Of a stretch of 64,000 nt of DNA, positions 47,461 through 56,721 are shown in pieces. Where the stretch lies: positions 25,896-89,895 of the forward strand of contig QNGE01003091.1 of assembly GCA_008508345.1 (NCBI GenBank), in the 5' to 3' direction. The translations under genes and the position numbers were made by a program. Position 1 is the first letter of the stretch; each line of letters begins with the position of its first letter. The notes beneath the pieces were generated by a model. That model ran no database searches. It was given only the letters and a program-made list of their open reading frames with translations, and was not told the origin of the DNA. This DNA is from Paragonimus westermani. Taxonomy: Eukaryota > Platyhelminthes > Trematoda > Plagiorchiida > Troglotrematidae.

Positions 47461-48380
47461 TCATTTTTTGTCGCTGGTTGTGACAGAATTGTTCTTCAAC
47501 GTTTTAGTGTGTGGCAATATTGAAACGGTTCGACGCTTTCGACGTTCAGTGGGATTTCGCGCAGTGTGCCACGGCCAATGCTGCCGGTTCCGGTGATTTC
47601 GCGTCCACGATTTGCCTGTCTGAGATCCAAGACTACGACTGAAGCAATGTTGGCGCTGGAATTTTTCTACCACGATGAAGTACGGCGGTAATAGCCCGTG
47701 GCCAGGATTATAAAGAAGTTCACGAAGTTCGTTCAGCAACTCGTTGAAAGTTGTGTCGTTCGGTTGTCTCTTAGTCATAACCCCCAACTCCGTGAGTGCT
47801 ATCACGCCGGATGATCTGAAGGTACTTTTCCCTTGATGTCGTAGTTCAGAGAGATAGCTTCCGAAATCCCATTGAACTGCCTGGTCCAAAGGGGGATTGC
47901 AGGAATTTTTCCGAGTTGACCGTCAAATAACTAGTATGCACGCAGGGAGTGCATGTATGGCAGCAGATACTTCAGTGTAAACGAACGATCGTAGTTCCAA
48001 TTTGTTGAATTTACGCTGTACATGTGAGTGTTGTCCGCCACAACAATCGCCATCGGAGAAGCAGTGAAGGTCGGGTGAGTCCCATCGGCTGGGTTCTCCG
48101 ACACTAACCGTACCACCTTCGCGACCAGTCGACTGGTCAACCGGACATAATCTTCACGCCTATCTGTACGCGGGTATGGGGGGAGTGTACACACGAGGAG
48201 TGCCTGGTGGTCATTGACTATGTGGTCAAAGATGGTGGTCTTGCGCTTAATAGCCTGCCAAATCCTGATCTCATCGTTCAGGTTGTGCCTTTCAATGGGA
48301 TGATGCGTCGTTTCTACGATGTTGTTATCCGGTCCGCTCAATGGGACTGCAGCAATTTTTCCAACTTTCTGAATTATCAT
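47461..48380 (-). CDS. Two related open frames, possible SGNH-esterase-like LINE ORF1 debris
   Basis: Frames 48380-47931 (149 codons) and 47889-47461 (142 codons) look protein-like. The first has ALLVCTLPPYPRTDRRED and later IVVADNTHMYSVN, reminiscent of the SGNH/GDSL hydrolase domain in ORF1 of some CR1-type LINEs ('VCTLPP...'). The second has SSGVIALTELGVMTKRQP and FNELLNELRELL, resembling the preceding part of such a domain. Both start with a similar GKI.A.PL block, so one may be a tandem partial copy. No catalytic Ser or Asp-His pair is certain. They lie on the same strand as the LINE to the left. Confidence 0.35.
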
Positions 48381-48554
48381 TCAAACTGGTCACCCGGCAA
48401 TTATTACGGGACAAAGAGTGAGCGTTCCGGATGATAATCACTGCTGCAGAGTACCTCTGACGGCAATGAGTGAGTTTGGAAGTGGTTACTTCCGGACTTT
48501 GGATGGCTGTTCGAGCAACGCCCAGTCTACTTGCAAAGTCCGTTGAAAGGTTTT

Positions 48555-48934
48555 TTAGTACTCGACGCACTAAGTCGCCTTTTCCCCAGGTACACAATTA
48601 TCAGACGCGAAAAACAAAATGGTCGTTGAGCAGAGAGACCAAATCTTTATTCGACGAAATGTACAAGTGGCCCCTGATAGTGTTATAAGAGGCACCTACA
48701 CGTGAATTAGCTAGAGAGACTAGAGACCGGCCGTCGACGAGCGAGTAAACCGGAAGAATGTGACACGTGTCCTTCGGGTTCGCGCCACAGTCACATGACA
48801 TGCAGACAAACAATCGGACAGCATACATCATGCGAGCTTTCTTAATAGCCTAGGTACAATATGCAACTATGAGTTTTGGAACTATTTTACACACCACATC
48901 GCAGGCAGGCTAGTGAAATCTTCAGGCTGCTACA
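48555..48934 (-). repeat. 3' LTR of gypsy element A
   Basis: 380 bp. On minus it starts TGTAGCAGCC and ends near GTCGAGTACTAA. It differs from the 56342-56721 LTR at a handful of positions, for example 48593, 48692 and 48740 by my reading. Confidence 0.85.
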
Positions 48935-48950
48935 CAGCTCCCCACTAGAA
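48935..48950 (-). other. Polypurine tract of gypsy element A
   Basis: On minus this reads CTAGTGGGGAGCTG immediately before the TGTAGC start of the 3' LTR. Confidence 0.55.
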
Positions 48951-49489
48951 GGGTACTGTAACAACAACCCTTCGATCCTGGTGACGATAACTGGTGCCAG
49001 CCACCCTTGGCCTGATCTGGTTCAAGACGTACCAGCTGATATCCAATCAGCTCGCGATTTGTACGACAATCCCCAGACGCCGCAGATGGAACAGCACTAA
49101 TGCCCACAGTTCCTAGCGAGCTCCCACTCGAGTATCCTCCCTTGAAGGTGCCGCAACAACCATAAAAAAATGTTCGAGGCGAGGCATCCATGGAACGTTC
49201 AAGCCCGACATCCAATACGAGATCGAGGATGATCGCAATCGAAGATGCCACATACGTCATGCCAGCGTCGGATGAGACATGCGACAGAAAATAAAACGAG
49301 ACTGGCTAAGTATCAGTACAAAAATAAATGAGGTACTGGACTAACTTATACAGCGAATAAAAAAGTTCGAGAGAGGAGAAACCTGGGCGAACGCAAGTGT
49401 TTTTTGTTTTGAAAACGATATTTTTGTATTTTTTAAAGTTTGCGATTTTTTCTTATTAGAAAAAAGGGAAAAACGATATTTGACCAACG
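48951..49489. other. 3' untranslated region of gypsy element A
   Basis: Lies between the integrase stop and the polypurine tract. AT-rich around 49390-49470. No other feature. Confidence 0.55.
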
Positions 49490-50720
49490 CTAGTCTTCTA
49501 TGAGGCGTTTTAGCCAGCGCACCCTACGGCCTGAACGCGTTACGGCGGGTGCTGGCGTCATCAGCGAAGTCGTGACGTCCGTTGAGGATGATGAGCTTAG
49601 GCAAGGCTGTTCCGAGACAGCTGCCGGCGTGGACAGGGGCTGTGGAGGAGCATTGAAGGCTTCCTCTGTCCTGTCGAAATAGGCAGGTTTCAGATGATCA
49701 ATTCTAACCTTGTCCCGAATTCCTTGATGCTGAAGCACGTAGGAAAGATCCTTCCGTTGAACTACTCTGAAAGGACCTTCGCAAGGTCGTTTGAGCGAGC
49801 GTCATGAACCATCCACGCGAACAAACACATGCGTGCAGTCGTGGAGATCTTTGGGAACAAACACCTTGCGGCTTTGTTCTCGTGTGCCCGTGACACGGAG
49901 GCGGCGCATGTGCGAAGCGAGCTGTTTGGCGTAAGATGCATCATAGTGAAGGATGTCGGTGGCGAATGAGAAGTAATCGCCAGGAAGACGCAGTGGTTCA
50001 CCATACAGGAGGTTGGCGCTGGTAACGTGGAGGTCGGCCTTTAGGGCGGCGCGGATGCCGAATAAAACCATTGGCATTGATCGCGACGAGGGCTGTTTTT
50101 AGTTGTCGGTGCACGCGTTCGACCATACCGTTTGCAGCCGAGTGGTATGCCGTAGTCCGCGTGCGATGACACCCAAGCGCGTCTAGTGTTTTCGCGAAGG
50201 AACCGCTCTCAAATTGAGGGCCGCGGTCGGCCGTAACCGTGGCGGGGTAGCCATGAGGTGCTACCCAACGCTCAACGAATGCGCGTGCTACAGTCTTCAG
50301 AACGGACGTCGGGTATGGGGACGGCCTCTGGCCACCGCGTGAAATTATCTACCATCGTCAAAAGTTATGTCATCCCATTGGAAGGTGGCAAAGGACCTAC
50401 AATATTTATGTGAAGATGCGCGATTCGAGATGCAATCGAAGGGAATCGGCCAATCGGGGCCGACACGTGGCGTTGAACCATAGCTTGTTAACAAGCTAGG
50501 CAAGGTCGTGCCCACGTGCGAAGATCCTTTTGCATGCCAGGTCAGACGTACCCATAGGAAATGAGCTCGGCCGTGGCCCGGATGCCAGTATGGGCGATGT
50601 TGTGTAGCGTGTCGAACATGCGTTGTCGGAAAAGAATAGGAACTACTGTCCAGTAGATGTATCGCAAAGGATAGTGTCTGTAGACGCTGGCAAATGTTGA
50701 TCAGTCAGCCGTAGAGCTGA
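49490..50720 (-). pseudogene. Integrase of gypsy element A
   Basis: On minus from 50720: LRLTDQHLPASTDTI, then the HHCC finger region (blocks equivalent to FDTLHNIAHTG and TCLACQQ at about 50490-50640). The core follows with HLHINIVGPLP (first catalytic Asp read as Asn), a DRGPQFESG block with the second Asp, and TTAYHSAANGMVERVHRQ with the Glu. The C-terminal GPY/F-like module EGPFRVVQRKDLSYVLQ leads to DKVRIDHLKPAYF. There are frameshifts, including one near 50075, and stops, one at 49802. Confidence 0.88.
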
Positions 50721-50979
50721 TTGAACAAAACTGTTAGAACACGAAAACTGGTAGATGCAAGCATTTCGTATTGACCCGTCAGTACCAAATTTGCAATAAC
50801 ATGAAACGGGTTTTTTATATCGAGCAGTTAGGGAGCAGGGTTGATAGTCAATCGGTGGTTTAGGAAAGGGAAGGGTCAAGTTTACGAGCAATTTTTTCTG
50901 AACACACAAGGTCGATTGATTGCGACCGCCTCAGCAAACCGCAAGAATCTTGGATTGGAGTGACGTAATAAGATTCTGA
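50721..50979 (-). repeat. Pseudo-LTR of the Penelope-like element, downstream copy
   Basis: Identical to 53280-53538. It contains the last ~33 codons of the RT/endonuclease ORF and the 3' end of the element. Confidence 0.92.
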
Positions 50980-52795
50980 ATGCACACATTGGGTCGATAA
51001 CGTGACCAGTGGTCAGGACGTGTCTTGCGACTGCGGACGCCGGTTGCTTGCGTGTTTCAACAACACTGTCGTTCTTCTGTAATACAGAGCTCTGCACCCA
51101 CTTAGGCAAATGTTCCTTCACTCTGGAGATCAAGCACCTCTCGGTTCTGCCTATGTAACTTTCTTTGCAGTTACATGTAAATTGGTAGACACAATGTGAG
51201 GTGGCACCGACAGGCTGATCTCCTTTGATTGAAGGGACAGGCAGTTTCTGGGTCCGGGCTAATACACAGAGTTCCGCTGCGTTAAATGTTCGTTTAATCG
51301 AATTCACTAGTCTTTGGGTTGTCTGATGCATGCTATAATCACCTTTAAAAGGCAATTCTATATAAACCTTCTTTTTTCTAACTGTGGCCACCTGTTCGGA
51401 AGGTGGTTTCGGTCTACTATGCCTTTCTATGAACCTTTTTGGATACCCGTTAGATTGTAGTATAGATGTGATCAAGTCTAATTCCTTCGCAAGACTGTCC
51501 TGTGTACATATTCGTCTTGCTCGTGTGAATAGTGTATTCACCAGTGCGCGTTTGTGATGGACCGGTGTGAAACTACCGAAGTTCAGGTATTGACCCGACC
51601 ACGTGGATTTCCTATAGACGGCTCTTTTGATAGAGCCATCCTCCCGGCGACTAATGAGTATGTCTAGAAACGGCAAACAGTTGTCGGTCTCAAATTCACA
51701 TGTTACTTTCAGGTTGGGATGACAACTATTTAGGCGCTGCACTAGGTTATCTATTGCCTGCTTGGACCGACTGAACGCTAGTGTATCATCGACGTAGCGT
51801 TTGTAATATGACAGACCCGCTATGTCTGTGGCTAACTCCCGCTCAATCTTTAACATGAAAAAGTCTGCCAGGATGGGCCCTAATGGACTTCCCATGGCTA
51901 CCCCGTCTATTTGGCGGTAGCACCGATCAAGAAAACGGAAGCTGATGTTTTCAGTACATAACAATAATGCTTCCCTCAGAATATCATTAGGTAGAGGCAG
52001 AGTAATGTGGCTCATTTCAACGAGCTCACCAATAAAATCGATTGTCTCGTGTAACGGGACATTCGTGAATAGTGACTGAACGTCTATAGAACACATCAAC
52101 TCATTAGCAAGATTGATGTTTTCTAAGTCACTGATCAATTCAAAAGAATCTTTAATAGAATGTGTTTGAAACTTTTGTTTCAATGGAGTTAGGATTTCGA
52201 CTAACCAACGTGCCAATTTATGGTACGGAGAATTGGTCATTGCCAGGATAGGCCTAAGAGGCATCCCAGATTTGTGTGTTTTAGGGAGGCCGTAGAGCTG
52301 AGGTGTCGACGACCCACATGGTTTAAGAGCTTTGTAAGTCCTGTCATCGATTAAGCGCAGCTGTAAGAGGAGTTCGAGATGCCGTGCTATGCGACCTTCT
52401 ATTTCATTGACGTTGTCTACGGTGTCTATTTGCTGAAACTTCGTTCGGTCCTCTAGTATTGACAACATCTTCTGTACATATGCGTCCCTGTCTAAAATGA
52501 CTGTCCCAGAGCCTTTGTCTGGCTTAAGTATTACTAGATTTTTTGATTTAAGTTCTTTTAGTGATTGCAGGTGTTGCTTTGTGATAGCACACCGGCCGCT
52601 GATTGGGGTCATGATAAACCCGTTAGCTATATCAGTCAGTTTGGTCTTAAGCCAGCCTAGGTTGTCAGCAGTAGTTGGCTGAAGGTCTGATAATTGATCA
52701 ATTAAGCTCTCAAATTGAGCTTCAATGTAAATACGATTAGGCCTGTATGATGGTATTTTATAATCTAGACCCAAAGCTAAGGCTTCTAATTGCAT
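50882..52795 (-). CDS. Penelope-like reverse transcriptase with GIY-YIG endonuclease
   Basis: An open frame of 637 codons. RT landmarks: LYGLPKTHKSGMPLRPI (168-183), SIDVQSLFTNVP with the first catalytic Asp at 238, GVAMGSPLGPILADFF (298-313), and YVDD at 334-337. The C-terminus has a GIY-YIG nuclease: CVYQFTCNCKESYIGR (535-550), SRVKEHL (557-563), RHVLTTGH (591-598) and FAEAVAIN with a candidate catalytic Glu at 622. The protein would copy element RNA onto nicked chromosomal DNA in the nucleus. The first Met is probably not the natural start: the same frame continues upstream to 53347, interrupted only by two TAA codons. No catalytic residue is missing. Confidence 0.95.
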   Translation of the reverse strand: MQLEALALGLDYKIPSYRPNRIYIEAQFESLIDQLSDLQPTTADNLGWLKTKLTDIANGFIMTPISGRCAITKQHLQSLKELKSKNLVILKPDKGSGTVILDRDAYVQKMLSILEDRTKFQQIDTVDNVNEIEGRIARHLELLLQLRLIDDRTYKALKPCGSSTPQLYGLPKTHKSGMPLRPILAMTNSPYHKLARWLVEILTPLKQKFQTHSIKDSFELISDLENINLANELMCSIDVQSLFTNVPLHETIDFIGELVEMSHITLPLPNDILREALLLCTENISFRFLDRCYRQIDGVAMGSPLGPILADFFMLKIERELATDIAGLSYYKRYVDDTLAFSRSKQAIDNLVQRLNSCHPNLKVTCEFETDNCLPFLDILISRREDGSIKRAVYRKSTWSGQYLNFGSFTPVHHKRALVNTLFTRARRICTQDSLAKELDLITSILQSNGYPKRFIERHSRPKPPSEQVATVRKKKVYIELPFKGDYSMHQTTQRLVNSIKRTFNAAELCVLARTQKLPVPSIKGDQPVGATSHCVYQFTCNCKESYIGRTERCLISRVKEHLPKWVQSSVLQKNDSVVETRKQPASAVARHVLTTGHVIDPMCAFRILLRHSNPRFLRFAEAVAINRPCVFRKNCS

Positions 52796-53347
52796 AGAAT
52801 TTTATTGTACTGAAGAACAGTTCAATACATACTTACTGGGATCCAGTGGAACTGGTTCTTCAGCAGACTTCTTACGTGACTTCTGCAAACGGTTGATGTA
52901 AGTGCTTTTCGTACGATCGGTGATCGCCCTACAGAATTGTGTGAACACAGTACGACCGCATAATGATAAGTTTTCTACGATGGAAAGAAGACGACAATGT
53001 GTTTAACGCAAATCCACAAGTCGCATTCGCGCAGTTTCGATGTGTGCAGTCGCAATACGCCTGAGGTCATTGTTCGTCACTTTCAGCTTGTTCTTTCTCA
53101 GTAGCCGCAGGAATTGATAGGGATATCGACCGTCACGTTTGCATTCAGCAAGACACGATATCTTGACAAGTTCACGAGCAATCTTGCATCGCAAGCTGGC
53201 CACACGGCGCAACAACTTCCAAGTTTCAACGGGAATTCGTCGCTTTAAAAATTTGAAACAGTTCATTCCCTTCAGAAGTTTGAACAAAACTGTTAGAACA
53301 CGAAAACTGGTAGATGCAAGCATTTCGTATTGACCCGTCAGTACCAA
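52796..53347 (-). pseudogene. N-terminal extension of the Penelope-like ORF, two in-frame stops
   Basis: In the same frame as the 637-codon ORF, 53347-53006 reads LLKGMNCFKFLKRRIPV, WKLLRRVASLRCKIAREL and KLKVTNNDLRRIA. A TAA follows at 53003-53005, then CRLLSIVENLSLCGR, DRTKSTYINRLQKSRKK and KYVLNCSSVQ, then a TAA at 52802-52804 directly before NSMQLEALALGL. This basic, helical region fits the N-terminal domain of Penelope-like proteins. A natural Met could be at 53266, just outside the pseudo-LTR. Either stop could be a recent mutation; a 51-nt GTAAGT...TTAG intron bypassing only the second stop is also possible. Confidence 0.7.
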
Positions 53348-53538
53348 ATTTGCAATAACATGAAACGGGTTTTTTATATCGAGCAGTTAGGGAGCAGGGT
53401 TGATAGTCAATCGGTGGTTTAGGAAAGGGAAGGGTCAAGTTTACGAGCAATTTTTTCTGAACACACAAGGTCGATTGATTGCGACCGCCTCAGCAAACCG
53501 CAAGAATCTTGGATTGGAGTGACGTAATAAGATTCTGA
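53280..53538 (-). repeat. Pseudo-LTR of the Penelope-like element, upstream copy
   Basis: 259 bp, identical to 50721-50979. Probably holds the promoter and 5' leader of the element. Its minus-strand frame starting MCVQKKLLVNL is shared by both copies and is likely fortuitous. Confidence 0.92.
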
Positions 53539-55225
53539 TTGTTGGCAGGAGGCGTGGAAGTCATTCACCGAACGTTGTGCATTGGCCATAGCGTTTAAGT
53601 TGATTGAGCCGTGACCAACCAGTGCCGACACTCGGGATAAACCGTCAGCCACAACGTAATCGCTGACAGAAACATGGTGTACATCAGAGCTAAACTGGGA
53701 TTCAATGTCCAAATGTCGAATTTCGCGGGGCGAATGCCTCTCAGACCTACTGCGAAGGGCAAAAACCAACGGTTTGTGGTCGGTGAAAATCACGAGCTGG
53801 TTGCCCTCGAGGGCATGTCGGAAGTGACGAACGGCCGAGTAAATTGCTAACAACTCAACCGAACGTGCTATACCTAGTTTCAGCCGGAAGTAAACCTCTA
53901 GAAAAGAAAGCGAGCGGTTTCCAGAGTCCTTCGACGAACTGTTGAAGGACGGCGCCGACTGCGGTGTCTGAAGCGTCAACAGCTACACTTATTTCCGCGG
54001 CTGAGTTGAAGTGGTGCAACGTAACGGCAGTGGCTAATGCACCCTTGATTCTATCAAACGATTCGATGGCTGTCGTTGATAACTCTACGACTCCGTTGAC
54101 ACGGCCGCGAAGTAAATCGGTTAAAGGCTGCATAAGCTGAGCGCAATGTGGAATAAACCTCCTATAGTCTTTGACCATCTCGTTAAATAGACGAATAGCG
54201 GCGAGGGTGGTAGGACGGGGAAAATCTGGGATTAGTCCTACCTGATCGATTAACGGTCGAATACCGTGCTGGTCAACGTGGTGCCCTAAAAACTCTACTG
54301 CTGGCTGGCCAAAAGCATACTTTTCCCCATTAATCGTTATGCCACAAGTTGCTAATCTGTCGAAGAGCTGACCCAGATGAATCTGGTGTTCTTCCTCATA
54401 AGCGCTTGCAACTAATAGGTTGTCGATGTAGAGGTGGACAAAATCCAGACCTCGCGTGACGTCGTCGATAAAACGTTGAAACGTTTATGCAGCGTTTCGC
54501 AAACCAAACGGCATACGTAGAATTTCGAATAAGCCCAAAGGTGTGATGACGGCTGTCTCGGCGGCATCCTCGTCCGCAACCGGGATCTGGTGGTATGCGC
54601 GCACGAGATCAATTTTCGAGAAAACACAAGTAACATGAAGGCTAGCCGCGACGTCTTGTGTGTGCGGAATCGGGTACCTGTCGGGTACTATGGCGTTGTT
54701 GATCGAACGACAACCTCCACAAGGGCGCCAATTGCCCGACGCTTTAGAGACCATGTGGAGTGGGGAGGCCCAAGGGCTACTGTACGGGCGAACGATTCCG
54801 AGCTCAAGCATAGGCTCAAACTCAGCGCGGGCTATTTTAAGCTTGTCTGGTGACAACCTGCGAGCTTTGGCGAACGCCAGCGGGCATGTCGAGATTATGT
54901 GGTGCCTCGTAGAACCTCTGAAGGCAGACAGAGATGAAGACTGTCGGAAAGCAGTCGGATACGTATCGATTGGGAAACTAAAGGAGTTTAGTTTCGTAGA
55001 GCTTTGATATGCGGGACTATAGGATAGCTTGTGGATCAAAATCTCGGGTACTGCAAGCTTTGTCGTTTGATCGACTAGACGGTTTCGTCTGGAACCTACC
55101 AATAGGTCGAAGTGCTGAAGAAAGCCGATACCGATAATCGCCATCTGGACGTCGGCAACCGTGAATATCCAGCGGAAAGGCCTACGGATACCTAACTTAA
55201 GTGTGCGGGAGCGCTGACCAAACAC
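53539..55225 (-). pseudogene. RT and RNase H of gypsy element A
   Basis: On minus: FRQSSSLSAFRGSTRHHI, RPYSSPWASPLHMVSKASG, RPCGGCRSINNAIVPDRYP, FSKIDLVRAYHQIPVADEDA (first catalytic Asp), ITPLGLFEILRMPFGLRNAA, a TAA at 54485, then TFQRFIDDV and LYIDNLLVAS (54419-54430), where the YxDD active site reads YIDN. RNase H follows with ISVAVDASDTAVGAVLQQ and, after a frameshift near 53870, LLAIYSAVRHFRHALEGN, IFTDHKPLVFAL and DYVVADGLSRV. The frame continues to the Penelope insertion at ASCQQ. Confidence 0.9.
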
Positions 55226-55239
55226 TTTTATAGTGCTTC

Positions 55240-55609
55240 AGTTGGCCGCGCAAAGATCGAAAGTGGTTGGTCTGTTCAAATCGTGGGCCTCAGGTGGGAT
55301 CACGCTGACCTCGGCACCTGCGTCGATAAGATAGCGGATCCTCGACTCGTGATCTTTTAGAAAAAACAGGCGACCAGGCGGGTCAATTATACCGTTAATC
55401 ATGTGGATTTGGCTGTCCTGTTTGCTGACTGGACCGAAGGTACAATGCTATCGGCATCGTCGGGCTTTGTTGCCAAATTGCTGGTGATACCAGCAGTGAT
55501 CCGGATTAGCGTTCGGTGGCGGCTGAGGAGAATCACGTGACCCTACGTGGCTACTGTGTCGTCGAATGGGGGTGGTCGAACGTGACCTCGAACGCTGCGT
55601 CGTTAAGGC
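55240..55609 (-). pseudogene. Nucleocapsid C-H-C-C box and protease of gypsy element A
   Basis: On minus, 55495-55442 reads CWYHQQFGNKARRC, then a TAG, His and Cys. This is a C-x2-H-x9-C-x3-C arrangement in place of the usual CCHC knuckle, as reported for the CsRn1 lineage. Downstream, YLIDAGAEVSVIPP (DAG codons 55316-55324) is the aspartic protease active site with the usual Thr or Ser replaced by Ala. Confidence 0.8.
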
Positions 55610-56209
55610 CTAAAGTTGTTTAGTTAGGGTGGCAACTTGTGCACTTAAAGTGGCGATTGCGCCCTGACTATTCGAAGCGAGCTGGGAAAAGGCGGTGCCG
55701 TATGTTTCCCCGATCCGGTCGGCGACATCAGCTAAGGTTGGCAAGGTTGCTGATGGGTTTGCGCTAAGAATGTTTTGCATATCCTTAGGCAAACTCTGTA
55801 GCCACATCTTAAGTAGGGCCTCTACTATGTGTGTCGTGCTCGCTAACCGCTGCATGTGGCGAAGGAGCTGCGATGGTTTACGGTCACCGAGCTCGGTCGC
55901 ACTCAGAAGCTGAGAAATACGCTGGCGATCGGACAAGCCAACGAGCTTAATTACGGCCGCTTTGAGTTGCTCGTAGGGCTTCGTGGAGTCCGATAACTCC
56001 AGAATATCGTGCACCTCGTCAGTGACGTGAGATGGCAGTGCCACAACAACGTGATGAAAACGCGTTAGCTCTGAAATAATTTGTCGTAGTGCAAATGTGG
56101 CTTCTAACTGAGCGAACCACGGTTTAGGATTGTTCTCACTAAAAGGTGCGAAAGGTACGGCTAATGCACTGACCAAAGCGTCTGACAAAACGTGCGGTTG
56201 AGCCTCCAT
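55610..56209 (-). CDS. Gag of gypsy element A
   Basis: About 199 codons from the likely Met at 56209 (MEAQPHVLSD). Capsid landmarks of CsRn1-type Gag: NNPKPWFAQLEATFALR, FHHVVVALPSHVTDEV, LSDRQRISQLLSATELGDR, KPSQLLRHMQRLA and WLQSLPKDMQNILSANP. It would assemble the element's intracellular particle. The open frame extends 25 codons further upstream, but the 56209 Met suits the leader and family length. The frame stops before the C-H-C-C box, so Gag is truncated relative to the nucleocapsid. Confidence 0.85.
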   Translation of the reverse strand: MEAQPHVLSDALVSALAVPFAPFSENNPKPWFAQLEATFALRQIISELTRFHHVVVALPSHVTDEVHDILELSDSTKPYEQLKAAVIKLVGLSDRQRISQLLSATELGDRKPSQLLRHMQRLASTTHIVEALLKMWLQSLPKDMQNILSANPSATLPTLADVADRIGETYGTAFSQLASNSQGAIATLSAQVATLTKQL

Positions 56210-56328
56210 TGAAGCGGAATGGACAATAAATCGAATTTTTTGACAAATGAATATGTGAAACGAATTAAAGAAATAGCAACTCACAGTTATACAAAAGATA
56301 TATCTATGGAAAACAGAAATTATTCGAA

Positions 56329-56340
56329 CGGGCTCACCAA
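56329..56340 (-). other. Primer-binding site of gypsy element A
   Basis: On minus this reads TTGGTGAGCCCG, one base inside the 5' LTR. It starts with TGG after one T, as expected for pairing with a tRNA CCA end. The same core lies at gypsy element B (33305-33317). tRNA not identified. Confidence 0.6.
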
Positions 56341-56341
56341 T

Positions 56342-56721
56342 TTAGTGTTCGACGCACTAAGTCGCCTTTTCCCCAGGTACGCAATTATCAGACGCGAAAA
56401 ACAAAATGGTCGTTGAGCAGAGAGACCAAATCTTTATTCGACGAAATGTACAAGTGGCCCCTGATAGTGTTATAAAAGGCACCTACACGTGAATTAGCTA
56501 GAGAGACTAGAGACCGGCCATCGACGAGCGAGTAAACCGGAAGAATGTGACACGCGTCCTTCGGGTTCGCGCCACAGTCACATGACATGCAGACAAACAA
56601 TCGGACAGCATACATCATGCGAGCTTTCTTAATAGCCTAGGTACAATATGCAACTATGAGTTTTGGAACTATTTTACACACCATATCGCAGGCAGGCTAG
56701 TGAAATCTCCAGGCTGCTATA
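56342..56721 (-). repeat. 5' LTR of gypsy element A
   Basis: 380 bp. On minus it starts TATAGCAGCC (the initial TG mutated to TA) and ends near TCGAACACTAA. It is essentially identical to the partial LTR at 63657-64000 and slightly different from its own partner at 48555-48934. Confidence 0.88.

Larger units (their letters stand above)
50721..53538 (-). mobile_element. Penelope-like element, nested in gypsy element A
   Basis: 2,818 bp bounded by 259-bp direct repeats (50721-50979 and 53280-53538) that I read base by base as identical. Such tandem 'pseudo-LTRs' are typical of Penelope-like elements. Inside is a minus-strand RT plus GIY-YIG ORF. Excision rejoins the gypsy codons for ASCQQ and SALRL with no base gained or lost. 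Both junctions share CTGATTG, which allows a target-site duplication of up to 7 bp. Identical repeats indicate a recent insertion. Confidence 0.93.
48555..56721 (-). mobile_element. Ty3/gypsy element A (CsRn1-like), with nested Penelope-like element
   Basis: Two 380-bp LTRs (48555-48934 and 56342-56721) enclose, on minus, PBS, Gag, a C-H-C-C box, protease, RT, RNase H, integrase and a polypurine tract. Removing the 50721-53538 insert leaves an element of about 5.35 kb and rejoins the pol frame exactly. The C-H-C-C Gag box is a trait of CsRn1-lineage gypsy elements. The copy is dead: stops, at least two frameshifts and altered catalytic residues in PR, RT and IN. I found no clear target-site duplication. 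Confidence 0.9.

Noticed and set aside
45954..48934. One continuous LINE running from the esterase-like frames through the CR1-like RT
   Set aside because: The endonuclease that should lie between 47345 and 47461 is absent and spacing is too short, so a single element cannot be asserted.
50643..50909. Repeated frame starting MCVQKKLLVNL, also at 53226-53468, as a possible second Penelope protein
   Set aside because: It lies wholly in the duplicated pseudo-LTR, diverges completely outside it, and overlaps the RT ORF end in another frame.
52497..52682. Plus-strand frame antisense to the Penelope ORF
   Set aside because: Shadow of the strongly supported RT frame on the other strand.
56388..56618. 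76-codon frame repeated at 48601-48831, 56388-56618 and 63703-63933 as a conserved small gene
   Set aside because: The three copies are simply the three LTRs of the gypsy A family; the conservation is of the LTR.
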